A stretch of DNA of 8,673 nt from Balneolales bacterium (GCA_022360375.1 JAKSCW010000301.1:1-8673), one strand, 5' to 3'; shown: positions 1 through 6,624, counted from the stretch's first letter. Numbers and translations: made by a program. The notes: generated from the sequence alone by a model not told the origin.

Positions 1-2
1 AA

Positions 3-1061
3 TTGATATATGCCTACCTCACCTACACATTAATGATGATTATGTATACGGCCATTAATGTTCCATACTCGGCATTAATGGGAGTCATTTCTTCAGACCC
101 GGAAGAACGAACCATTGTATCATCGTATCGGTTTGTTGCGGCTTATGTAGGGCTATTAATTGTAACCGGTTTTACAGAGTCGCTGGTTGAGTTCTTCGGA
201 AATGGTAACCCACAAGTTGGCTGGATGTGGACAATGGGCCTGTACGGTGTGTTGGCGGCCATTCTTTTCTTTATCACTTTCTTTACTACCACAGAACGGG
301 TTACCCCTCCTGTAGATCAGCAGGTAGATTTCAAACTGGATGGAAAGGATCTGATTTCAAATGCTCCGTGGGTGTTAATGGGTGTGGCGACTATTTTTCA
401 GCTTACCTTTGTGGTAATCCGGGGCGGCTCTTTTGCCTTTTATGTAAACTATTACATTGGCGATCATTCCCTGGATTTGTTTGGGCTAACCCTGGAGCTT
501 TCCCTTTCAACGTTTTTAACTTCAGGGGCATTGGCAACGTTGATTGGCGCAATTCTGACAAGCAAAATTTCAAGGCTTTTCGATAAGAAAAAAACGTATA
601 GTTGGTTTTTGGGAATTGCCGCTGTTCTTGGGGTTTCATTTTTCTTCATTCCGCCGTCACAAGTCACACTAATCTATATGGTAAACATAATTGGTGGCTT
701 TTTACTGGGGCCTGTTTCTGTATTGCAATGGGCCATGTATACCGATACTGCCGATTACGGAGAATGGAAATTTGGCCGCCGTGCCACTGCTTTGATCATG
801 GCAGCATCACTTTTTGCGTTGAAACTTGGGGTGGCTTTGGGAGGAGCAATCACAGGTTGGGTATTAGGGGCTTATGGGTTCGAAGCCAATGCTGTTCAAA
901 CCCCGGAAACTTTGGAGGGAATACGGCTCTTAGTAAGTGTATTTCCAGCCATATTTGGAATACTTGCCTTCGTGGTAATTCTCTTCTATCCGCTTACAAA
1001 TGCGAAAATGAAAGAGATTGAAGAAGAACTGATCGCCCGAAGAAGTGAGGCATCAGGATAA
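3..1061 (+). CDS. GPH-family sugar:cation symporter (MFS fold), 5' end missing
   Basis: This is an inner-membrane transporter of the glycoside-pentoside-hexuronide:cation symporter family, which imports sugars or glycosides with Na+ or H+. The frame is open to the left edge, so the TTG at base 3 is not the real start. The 352 visible residues lack roughly the first 100 of a family normally about 450-500 long. Visible features are the family loop NVPYSALMGVIS plus DPEERT (residues 19-37), at least eight hydrophobic segments, and the late-loop signature TDTADYGEWKFGRR (247-260), close to the ADYGEWK.G.R motif of XynB/YicJ-type members. The tail (334-352) is charged and cytoplasmic. It lies 40 bases upstream of a secreted GH10 xylanase on the same strand, so a xylo-oligosaccharide or xylose substrate is inferred; the sequence alone does not fix the sugar. 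The family call is secure, the substrate is not. Confidence 0.9.
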   Translation: MIYAYLTYTLMMIMYTAINVPYSALMGVISSDPEERTIVSSYRFVAAYVGLLIVTGFTESLVEFFGNGNPQVGWMWTMGLYGVLAAILFFITFFTTTERVTPPVDQQVDFKLDGKDLISNAPWVLMGVATIFQLTFVVIRGGSFAFYVNYYIGDHSLDLFGLTLELSLSTFLTSGALATLIGAILTSKISRLFDKKKTYSWFLGIAAVLGVSFFFIPPSQVTLIYMVNIIGGFLLGPVSVLQWAMYTDTADYGEWKFGRRATALIMAASLFALKLGVALGGAITGWVLGAYGFEANAVQTPETLEGIRLLVSVFPAIFGILAFVVILFYPLTNAKMKEIEEELIARRSEASG

Positions 1062-1101
1062 ATGATGTACAAGAAAATATGCTAACGAAAAAGGTCAAAT
1101 T

Positions 1102-2919
1102 ATGAAGAAATTCAACAAAACGGCGAAATATGCATGGGCACTATCGTTTTTGTTACTACCAGTACTACATGGAAACCTGAATGCTCAAAACCTGAATGGA
1201 AGCTTTGAAAGTGCAACGGTAACCGAACAGGCAGACACAATGGACGTGGAGGGTTGGTCCTTCGAGCTTTCGGATGGTGGAGACGCCACTTTTGCGATTG
1301 TAAATGATGAGGTGAAAGACGGAAATCGTGCCCTTCGAATTGATGTGAATACGGCCGGACCAAATGACTGGAGTATCCAGGCGATAAATGAACCATTTGA
1401 AGTGGAGCCAGGCATAAACTACACGTTTAGTGCATGGGCGAAGGCAAGTGAAGTTGGTGCTACCGCCAATTTTACGGTAGGAAATCCCTCTTTTAATGAG
1501 TTCGGTAGAATTGATAAAAGCTTGGTTACTCTTACAACCGAGTGGCAGGAATTTACCTTCGATTTCCAGGTGAACGCAATTGATTCCATTGGTCGGGCAC
1601 CTATTCATCTAAGTATGAGCGACAATAATGGATTAAGTATCTGGATTGACAGTGTTCGGATTCAGAAACCAGAGGAACCTGGAGAAGTATTTGAACCGAT
1701 TGCTACCGGTAAGCCAAAGTTTTTGGGAAATATATATAGTTCGATCCAGAGACCGCGTTTTGCAGAATATTGGAACCAGGTTACTCCCGAAAATGCCGGA
1801 AAATGGGGGTCAGTAGAAGCGGAAAGAGATGTAATGAACTGGCAGGATCTGGATGCTGCGTATGTCCTGGCTAAGGATAATGGCTTCCTTTTTCGGTTTC
1901 ATGTATTGGTTTGGGGAAATCAGCAACCGGAATGGATGAAAACCCTTTCTGAGGAAGAGCAACTGGAAGAGATTGAAGAGTGGTTTACCGAGGTAGCAGC
2001 CCGCTATCCAGACATCGATTACCTGGAAGTTGTGAACGAACCTCTTCACGACCCGCCCAGCGATGATCCTAACGATCCCGGGAGCGGAGGCTATATGGAG
2101 GCACTGGGAGGTTCCGGAGAAACCGGCTGGGATTGGATTATCACTGCTTTCGAAATGGCCGATCGTATTTTTGCAGATTCTGTGAAACTTATGATCAACG
2201 ATTACAATATTTTAGGAATTTCGCTAAACGTAACTAACTACCTGGAAATTATAAATTTACTGTTGGATCGTGACTTGATTGACGCAATTGGGGCTCAGGG
2301 ACATCATTTTTCAACCAAAAATGTAAACGCCGCAAACATTGATAATAACCTGAACCGGCTTGGAGCTGTCGGGCTTCCGGTTCAGGTTACAGAATTGGAT
2401 ATAAACGGAACTAATTCGGATAACTCCGAGGCTGCACAATTAGCAGAATATGAACGTATTTTCCCAACTATTTGGGAGCATGAGTCTGTAATCGGGGTTA
2501 CACTTTGGGGGTGGCGGCCAGGTTTATGGGTTGATGATGCATTGCTCATTTCATCACAGGAAGAAGAGCGGGCTTCTCTGGAATGGCTTCGTACCTATGT
2601 GGAAACAACGGAAATAATAGTGTCTAACGAAGAGGAAAATGAAAACTACAAACCCATCGATTTCAGGTTATTCCAGAACTATCCAAATCCATTTAATCCA
2701 GTTACTCAAATCTCCTATCAGGTTCCGGGTAACGGGGAAGTAACTCTAAAGGTTTTTGATATCACAGGGAGAGTAGTTGCTACGCTGGTAAATGAAAGCC
2801 AATCTCCGGGAATCTACTCGGTAGCTTTCGACGCCTCAGCGCTCTCCTCAGGAATATATTTATATGAACTTAGGTCAGCCGAACTACGATCTGTTCGGAA
2901 AATGATGTTGGTTAAGTAA
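1102..2919 (+). CDS. Secreted GH10 endo-1,4-beta-xylanase with CBM4/9-like domain and T9SS-type C-terminal domain
   Basis: This enzyme hydrolyses internal beta-1,4 bonds of xylan outside the cell with retention of configuration. Domains in order: a signal peptide (1-29, KK then a hydrophobic core, likely cleavage after NAQ, no lipobox Cys); a CBM4/9-like beta-sandwich (about 31-188, LNGSFE to WIDSVRI); the GH10 barrel (about 205-505); an acidic linker (506-518); and a type IX secretion-like sorting domain (about 520-605, QNYPNPFNP at 525-533, ending MMLVK). Catalytic residues are clear: acid/base E313 in VVNEPLH and nucleophile E431 in VQVTELDIN. Other GH10 marks are INDYN (365-369), GAQGHH (397-402) and LWGWRPG (468-474). 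The usual HxLVWH reads HVLVWGNQQP, which I recall as common in Bacteroidota GH10 enzymes. There is no good Shine-Dalgarno, only an A-rich leader. It is probably cotranscribed with the sugar symporter before it. Confidence 0.95.
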   Translation: MKKFNKTAKYAWALSFLLLPVLHGNLNAQNLNGSFESATVTEQADTMDVEGWSFELSDGGDATFAIVNDEVKDGNRALRIDVNTAGPNDWSIQAINEPFEVEPGINYTFSAWAKASEVGATANFTVGNPSFNEFGRIDKSLVTLTTEWQEFTFDFQVNAIDSIGRAPIHLSMSDNNGLSIWIDSVRIQKPEEPGEVFEPIATGKPKFLGNIYSSIQRPRFAEYWNQVTPENAGKWGSVEAERDVMNWQDLDAAYVLAKDNGFLFRFHVLVWGNQQPEWMKTLSEEEQLEEIEEWFTEVAARYPDIDYLEVVNEPLHDPPSDDPNDPGSGGYMEALGGSGETGWDWIITAFEMADRIFADSVKLMINDYNILGISLNVTNYLEIINLLLDRDLIDAIGAQGHHFSTKNVNAANIDNNLNRLGAVGLPVQVTELDINGTNSDNSEAAQLAEYERIFPTIWEHESVIGVTLWGWRPGLWVDDALLISSQEEERASLEWLRTYVETTEIIVSNEEENENYKPIDFRLFQNYPNPFNPVTQISYQVPGNGEVTLKVFDITGRVVATLVNESQSPGIYSVAFDASALSSGIYLYELRSAELRSVRKMMLVK

Positions 2920-2943
2920 GGGCGTAATGGATTACGCCCTTAC
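2916..2943. terminator. Perfect 13-bp inverted repeat at the xylanase 3' end; probable hairpin terminator
   Basis: The left arm GTAAGGGCGTAAT (2916-2928) and right arm ATTACGCCCTTAC (2931-2943) are exactly complementary around a GG centre. A real RNA loop would open a pair or two at the tip. The xylanase TAA stop (2917-2919) sits inside the left arm, and the - strand dehydrogenase gene ends 10 bases beyond. The position between convergent genes fits a shared bidirectional transcript end. Neither strand shows a T-tract after the stem, so it may instead protect the 3' end or act with Rho. The palindrome is plain; the terminator role is inferred. Confidence 0.6.
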
Positions 2944-2952
2944 GAATAATGG

Positions 2953-3927
2953 CTAGAATACAAATTCACCAACCGCAGCCTCGCAGCCTTCCCAATTGAT
3001 TCGAATATTTTCAGGATCGCTGAGACTTTCTTCGGGTATCAATTTCCCTGGGAACCCTGTCCACCCTTCCGGTCCGTAAAAATCCCCGGTTTGCGCTTCC
3101 GGATCCACACAACAGCGAATGATTCCAGTGGCTCCATCTTCAGCAGATTGTGCATTTTGCATCAATCCACTGTCAGATTCCATTCCCCCGGTTTTCGCGG
3201 TAGTAATCTGTAGCTGGGTAGCGGCCAACCCCGGATGTGCCAGCAACACTTTCACATTCGAAATACCATGTTCTTCCAGCTTTTGGATCATCCCATATGT
3301 GAAAGCACAGTTTGCCAGTTTGGTTTGATGATACCGCATCCATCGCGGACCCTGAAAAGAAAGGTTTTCTTTTTCGGTTCCATCGCCTCCCAGGTTTCCT
3401 CCATTTTTTCCGAAATACTTTTCTTCTAGTGGAGGGCCTAAACGAGCTTGAGAAGAGTGATTCACAATACGCCCCTCTTCACTGTTTTTGATCAATGGAA
3501 ATAATCCATTTGTAAGTAAGAAGTGAGAAATACAATTGGTTTGCATTTGTACATCGTACCCGTCTTTCGTGGCTTGGTCGGGCATTGCCATTACCCCCGC
3601 GTTGTTACAGAGAACATCAATTACATTGTAAGATGCTTTGATTTTTTCAATGGCAGTCTGAACACTTTCAAAATCCTGGAGATCACATTCGATTGCGACA
3701 AATGTAGCCGCGGGCACTTCTTCCTGAAGTTGCTGTAACGAGGATTCAGAGCGGGCACTTTTTCGATTTAACAATAAAACCCTGGCTCCAAGTTTACCCA
3801 GTTCTCTTGCGCAAAAATACCCGGTTCCACTGGTTGTTCCTGTAATTGCAACCACTTTCCCAGTCATATCCTGGCTGTGGTTTCCGATTACAGTTCCTAG
3901 ATGTTTTGTTTCAATAGTTACACTCAT
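2953..3927 (-). CDS. Short-chain dehydrogenase/reductase, retinol dehydrogenase-like
   Basis: This is a soluble NAD(P)-dependent oxidoreductase of the SDR superfamily, closest in style to the retinol dehydrogenase/WWOX-like group; the substrate is unknown. The Rossmann fold starts at about residue 23 (GKVVAITG), with the nucleotide loop TGTTSGTG at 29-36. LLNRK (52-56) follows the second strand, where a basic residue often favours NADP. NNAG is at 108-111, catalytic Asn at 131, catalytic Ser at 159 (NHSSQA) and YxxxK at Y199/K203. The 39-residue stretch between the Ser and Tyr, longer than in FabG-type SDRs, is usual for the RDH-like group. All four tetrad residues are present, so it should be active. 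The 324-residue length suits the group. ATG at 3927 is chosen; M21 (start at 3867) would remove a 20-residue N-terminal extension and is an alternative. The gene is single, divergent from cysH and convergent with the xylanase. Confidence 0.9.
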   Translation of the reverse strand: MSVTIETKHLGTVIGNHSQDMTGKVVAITGTTSGTGYFCARELGKLGARVLLLNRKSARSESSLQQLQEEVPAATFVAIECDLQDFESVQTAIEKIKASYNVIDVLCNNAGVMAMPDQATKDGYDVQMQTNCISHFLLTNGLFPLIKNSEEGRIVNHSSQARLGPPLEEKYFGKNGGNLGGDGTEKENLSFQGPRWMRYHQTKLANCAFTYGMIQKLEEHGISNVKVLLAHPGLAATQLQITTAKTGGMESDSGLMQNAQSAEDGATGIIRCCVDPEAQTGDFYGPEGWTGFPGKLIPEESLSDPENIRINWEGCEAAVGEFVF

Positions 3928-4023
3928 AATAATGGATAGTTTTATTTAAAATAATGTCTCTGGTGCAGTTAAACTTGTGGATAGTACAGCTTTTCAATAG
4001 AAAGAATGTAATGAGAAGGTTAA

Positions 4024-4033
4024 AAAGCGCTTT
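4024..4033. promoter_or_regulatory. cre/LacI-family-like operator palindrome in a divergent promoter region
   Basis: AAAGCGCTTT is a perfect 10-bp palindrome with the central GCGC typical of LacI/CcpA-family operators; the right half continues as CTTTCA, as in cre sites, while the left outer bases do not match. It lies in the 174-base gap between the divergent dehydrogenase and cysH genes (3928-4101), 69 bases before the cysH start. A weak -7-like box TACTTTTA (4058-4065) follows. I found no convincing -33 element for either gene. The match could be chance; no regulator gene is visible in the window. Confidence 0.3.
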
Positions 4034-4078
4034 CATTAATTTTATAGGTAAATCGTGTACTTTTAGTTGTATGCTTGC

Positions 4079-4100
4079 GTTAAAAGCGGCAGTTTTTAAC
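4079..4100 (+). repeat. Inverted repeat directly before the cysH start codon
   Basis: GTTAAAA (4079-4085) and TTTTAAC (4094-4100) are exact reverse complements separated by 8 bases. The right arm ends one base before the cysH ATG at 4102. As RNA this would be a weak, AU-rich stem occupying the place of a ribosome binding site, and no purine-rich Shine-Dalgarno is present. As DNA it could be an operator half-site pair. The repeat is seen directly; a role is speculative. Confidence 0.35.
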
Positions 4101-4101
4101 T

Positions 4102-4761
4102 ATGCATACTGTGATTCTTAAGCAGATAAATCATTGCCTCTCATCTTCTTTAGTAGATGCGCGCCTGGCGTATATTTTAAATACGTTCAGGGAGAAGGCC
4201 TTGGTTACCACTTCGTTTGGAACCACCTCTGTTTTGTTACTTCACATTATGAACAGGGTGCGAAAAGATTTTCCTGTACATTTTATAGATACGGGGTACT
4301 TGTTTCCTGAAACATACGAATATAAAGATCAGCTGACGAGAATGTTCGATTTGAACATTATTACTCATAAACCTGACCCTGAAGTTCACCAGGAAAGTAA
4401 GCGAAATGAGCTATGGCGTTTGAATCCGGATTTATGCTGTTCCTATAATAAAGTGGAACCGATGGAGGCCATAAAGCCCAATTATGAGGTATGGATTTCG
4501 GGGTTGATCGGCTATCAAAACAGCTATCGTACCGGCTTGGATATTCTGCAAAAACGTAAAGGAATATTTCGGTTTTATCCTCTGATTGATTGGAGCGAAG
4601 CCCAGGTGAATGATTATATGGACTATTTTGGCTTACCCCACCACCCACTGGAAAGAATGGGGTTTGCCTCGGTAGGCTGTACACACTGTACGTTAAAAGG
4701 AGCTGGCAGGGAAGGGCGCTGGGTAGGAACCGATAAATCAGAGTGCGGGCTGCATCTCTGA
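4102..4761 (+). CDS. cysH: Assimilatory (phospho)adenylyl-sulfate reductase, Fe-S type
   Basis: CysH reduces activated sulfate (APS or PAPS) to sulfite with thioredoxin or glutaredoxin as donor, in cytoplasmic cysteine biosynthesis. Motifs in order: modified PP-loop TTSFGTTS (36-43), HFIDTGYLFPET (60-71), CCSYNKVEPM (112-121), SGLIGYQNSYR (133-143), PLIDW (160-164), SVGCTHCT (190-197), GREGRW (202-207) and the catalytic ECGLH (C215). C112, C113, C193 and C196 form the CC-X79-CXXC pattern that binds a [4Fe-4S] cluster in APS reductases, so APS is the more likely substrate. The usual GLRxxQS loop reads GLIGYQN, without its first Arg. The 219 residues are near the usual 230-240, and the protein ends just after ECGLHL. 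No cysD/cysN or sulfite reductase genes are adjacent. It abuts cutA tail to tail with no base between. Confidence 0.93.
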   Translation: MHTVILKQINHCLSSSLVDARLAYILNTFREKALVTTSFGTTSVLLLHIMNRVRKDFPVHFIDTGYLFPETYEYKDQLTRMFDLNIITHKPDPEVHQESKRNELWRLNPDLCCSYNKVEPMEAIKPNYEVWISGLIGYQNSYRTGLDILQKRKGIFRFYPLIDWSEAQVNDYMDYFGLPHHPLERMGFASVGCTHCTLKGAGREGRWVGTDKSECGLHL

Positions 4762-5100
4762 TTAGTGTTCCGATTCTTTCCAAAGCCATGTGAGGTAATC
4801 GGGATTTCCCTCTCCCTCGTTAATTTCCAGTGAAATGACACAAGGGCAATCATAGCTGTGAAGTTTCAAAATTCTATCCGTCAGTTTTTGAATACTTTCC
4901 TTCCTAGTTTTGGCAATCAGGATAGTTTCGGAGGCTTCTTCAACGCCACCATCCCAGGCATAAATAGATTCCATTCCATCAATAATATTCACACAGGCGG
5001 CTAATTTCTCTTCCACCAAAATTCGCCCGATATATCTTGCTTCATTTTTGTTTGAAGTGGTGATGTACACTAATCGAAGATTCTTTCCCATGGTTAACAT
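4762..5100 (-). CDS. cutA: CutA1-like divalent-cation tolerance protein
   Basis: CutA is a small trimeric cytoplasmic protein linked genetically to copper/divalent-cation tolerance; its biochemical role is still uncertain. The 112 residues match the usual 100-115. Family marks are LVYITTSNKNEAR (10-22), the EEKLAACVNII strand (30-40), SIYAWDGGVEEASE (45-58) leading into ETILIAKT, HSYDCPCVISLEI (81-93) and the C-terminal NPDYLTWL (99-106). The PCV/PEI-like strand and the Y-x-W pair near the C terminus are typical trimer-interface features. ATG at 5100 is chosen, but Met4 (5091) is equally plausible because the family N terminus is variable. The stop codon touches the cysH stop on the other strand. 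It is divergent from the tRNA-Leu/tig operon and has a 17-bp palindrome at its start. Confidence 0.93.
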   Translation of the reverse strand: MLTMGKNLRLVYITTSNKNEARYIGRILVEEKLAACVNIIDGMESIYAWDGGVEEASETILIAKTRKESIQKLTDRILKLHSYDCPCVISLEINEGEGNPDYLTWLWKESEH

Positions 5101-5116
5101 TCAAAATAATTTTGAA
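5100..5116. promoter_or_regulatory. 17-bp palindrome at the cutA start codon
   Basis: TTCAAAAT-A-ATTTTGAA is a perfect 8+1+8 inverted repeat. Its first base is also the first base of the cutA start codon on the - strand, and it lies about 34 bases upstream of the tRNA -7 box on the + strand. A site here could act on cutA as an operator or a weak leader hairpin. It is A/T-rich, so chance is a real alternative. Confidence 0.3.
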
Positions 5117-5149
5117 AAGGATTATATGGATTTTTCATTATGGAAGCAG

Positions 5150-5157
5150 TATCTTTG
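5150..5157 (+). promoter_or_regulatory. Bacteroidota-type -7 promoter box for the tRNA-Leu/tig operon
   Basis: TATCTTTG matches the Bacteroidota primary-sigma -7 consensus TAnnTTTG exactly. Transcription would start near 5164, leaving a leader of about 9 bases before the tRNA at 5173, a sensible distance for a tRNA gene. A matching TTTG -33 box is not clear at 17-19 bases upstream; the region reads ATGGATTTTTC (5126-5136). This box probably drives the tRNA and may drive tig-clpP-clpX as well. Confidence 0.55.
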
Positions 5158-5172
5158 CAAGCTCTGAAATTT

Positions 5173-5256
5173 GCGAGAGTGGTGGAATTGGTAGACACGC
5201 TAGATTTAGGATCTAGTGCTTTAATCGGCGTGGGGGTTCGAGTCCCCCCTCTCGTA
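5173..5256 (+). tRNA. tRNA-Leu (anticodon UAG)
   Basis: This class II tRNA reads CUN leucine codons. The acceptor arms GCGAGAG (5173-5179) and CTCTCGT (5249-5255) form 7 pairs with a G-U at the end pair, and A5256 is the discriminator. The D-loop region shows the typical GGAATTGGTAGACAC. The anticodon stem is CTAGA/TCTAG (5200-5204, 5212-5216) around the loop TTTAGGA, placing TAG at 5207-5209. A long variable arm (5217-5231) can form a short TGC/GCG stem, as expected for Leu. The T arm is GGGGG-TTCGAGT-CCCCC (5232-5248). CCA is not encoded, so it must be added after transcription. The gene sits 60 bases upstream of tig on the same strand with no terminator between. Confidence 0.96.
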
Positions 5257-5307
5257 CTTTCCTTTCTAACACATCCTGTTTTACATATTTATTGATTTAA
5301 AAAAAGC

Positions 5308-5311
5308 GGAG
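5308..5311 (+). promoter_or_regulatory. Ribosome binding site supporting the GTG start of tig
   Basis: GGAG lies 5 bases before the GTG at 5317, after an A-rich run. In this frame the nearest upstream stop is TGA at 5293-5295 and no ATG or TTG lies between, while the residues from GTG onward (MDISVKDI) match trigger factor N termini. GTG is therefore the only reasonable start. Confidence 0.5.
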
Positions 5312-5316
5312 CACAC

Positions 5317-6612
5317 GTGGACATTTCTGTAAAAGACATTACTTCGGTAGATAAAGAAGTAACCCTGAAAGCCAAAAGAGAAGATCTTCAACCAAAATTT
5401 GACAAAGCCTTTAAAAAGTACCAGGGGCAAATTTCACTTCCCGGATTTCGTCCAGGTCGTGTTCCATTGGGAATTGTGAAAAAACGCTTCGGAAATGAAA
5501 TCGAGATTGAAGAGATTAATAAGTACGTGCAGGAAGTTTTCGAGAAAGATGTGGTTGAACAACATGAACCCGTAGGTGAGGCTCAGATGGTTGATTTCCA
5601 GTGGGAAAATGATGAACTGGAAGTGGTCTTCAAAATTGGGGCAAAACCAGAAGTAGTGCTTAAAGACTTCACCAAAATTAAAGTAAATAAAATGGTTCAT
5701 GATGTAACCGATGAGGAAGTTGGAGAAGAGATTGAGCGTACTGTTGAACGTGAGGGAAATTGGGAAGAAGTAGACACAAAGATTACCAAAGATTCAAAAA
5801 TTGTTGCAGACGTTGTTTCTCTTGATGAAGATGGTAATGTTTTAGAGGAGGAAGTCGATAAAGACCAAACCATAGACTTGCGGGAAGACTCAGCGAAGGA
5901 TTTTCTGAAGTCTCTGAAAGGTAAAAAAGCAGGGGATGTGGTAGATATGAAGTTGCAGGAAGGTGATGAAAAAGATCACTTTCGGGTTACTGTGAAAAAA
6001 GTTCAGCAACTTCATAAAGCAGAGTTGAACGAGGAGTTCATTAAAAAGAACAGCAACGGTGAAGCTGCTACTGAAGATGAGTTCAAAAGTTTTATAAAGA
6101 GCAGAATGCAACAATATTACGATCAAAGCTCAAATGATTTATTCAGAAGTGAAATCATAAACGCATTTGTTGATGCGCATGAATTCGAAGTTCCTGATGC
6201 TTTCGCTGAGCAGGTGAAGAGTTCATACATCACTCAGCTACAGCAGCAGTTTGGTGGGAACCTTCCTGAAGGCTTTGATGAACAATCGTATAGGGGAGAA
6301 ATGCATGACCAGGCCCAGCGAGAAGCGCGCTGGTATTTTATAAGCCAAAAGCTACAAGAAACATTTGAAGATATCGAAATAAAACCCGAAGATATCGACG
6401 AGTTTATTGCTGTAGAAGCGGCTAAATTTGGCGCTACTCCCGATCAATTGAAAGGGTATTATGCGCAAAATCCAAGCATGCTAGAGTCATTAAGAACCAG
6501 CATTCGCGAAACAAAGGTATTCGACCGGCTTCAGGATGAGGTAACCATCAAAGAACTGGACAAAGATGCGTATCGCAAAGCTCAGGAAAAGAAAGAAAAA
6601 GCCAAGAAATAA
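5317..6612 (+). CDS. tig: Trigger factor, ribosome-associated chaperone
   Basis: Trigger factor binds near the ribosome exit tunnel through uL23 and shelters nascent chains. The N-terminal domain (about 1-115) opens with MDISVKDI and carries the ribosome-binding signature GFRPGRVP (43-50) followed by VKKRFG. The middle domain (about 150-235), at the FKBP-type prolyl isomerase position, is poorly conserved: the usual G-D-x-V-x-ID-F-x-G core reads roughly DSKIVADVVSLDEDG, so isomerase activity is doubtful. The helical C-terminal chaperone domain (about 236-415) is complete, and the protein ends in a Lys-rich tail (KKEKAKK). The 431 residues are normal for the family. Translation starts at GTG. 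It is the first protein gene of the tRNA-Leu/tig/clpP/clpX operon, 12 bases before clpP, linking nascent-chain folding with degradation as in many bacteria. Confidence 0.95.
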   Translation: MDISVKDITSVDKEVTLKAKREDLQPKFDKAFKKYQGQISLPGFRPGRVPLGIVKKRFGNEIEIEEINKYVQEVFEKDVVEQHEPVGEAQMVDFQWENDELEVVFKIGAKPEVVLKDFTKIKVNKMVHDVTDEEVGEEIERTVEREGNWEEVDTKITKDSKIVADVVSLDEDGNVLEEEVDKDQTIDLREDSAKDFLKSLKGKKAGDVVDMKLQEGDEKDHFRVTVKKVQQLHKAELNEEFIKKNSNGEAATEDEFKSFIKSRMQQYYDQSSNDLFRSEIINAFVDAHEFEVPDAFAEQVKSSYITQLQQQFGGNLPEGFDEQSYRGEMHDQAQREARWYFISQKLQETFEDIEIKPEDIDEFIAVEAAKFGATPDQLKGYYAQNPSMLESLRTSIRETKVFDRLQDEVTIKELDKDAYRKAQEKKEKAKK

Positions 6613-6624
6613 TTTGAAGAGACT

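Noticed and set aside
602..1021. 139-residue frame inside the symporter gene
   Set aside because: It is an alternate-frame shadow of a well-supported membrane transporter; its translation is rich in Cys, Trp and His and shows no domain pattern.
1169..1198. Short direct repeat AAACCTGAATG occurring twice
   Set aside because: It encodes NLN twice around the signal cleavage site and the start of the CBM; too short and isolated to suggest an element.
1165..1608. 147-residue - strand frame inside the xylanase gene
   Set aside because: It lies wholly antisense to the signal-peptide/CBM region, whose reading frame is clearly protein-like, and it shows no recognisable motif.
3928..4101. Bacteroidota promoters for the divergent dehydrogenase and cysH genes
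   Set aside because: Only partial -7-like boxes (for example TACTTTTA at 4058-4065) were found, with no TTTG box at the right spacing, so no promoter is annotated.
4361..4789. 142-residue - strand frame across the cysH/cutA junction
   Set aside because: It overlaps the conserved CysH motifs in antisense and the 3' end of cutA in another frame; both real genes explain the bases.
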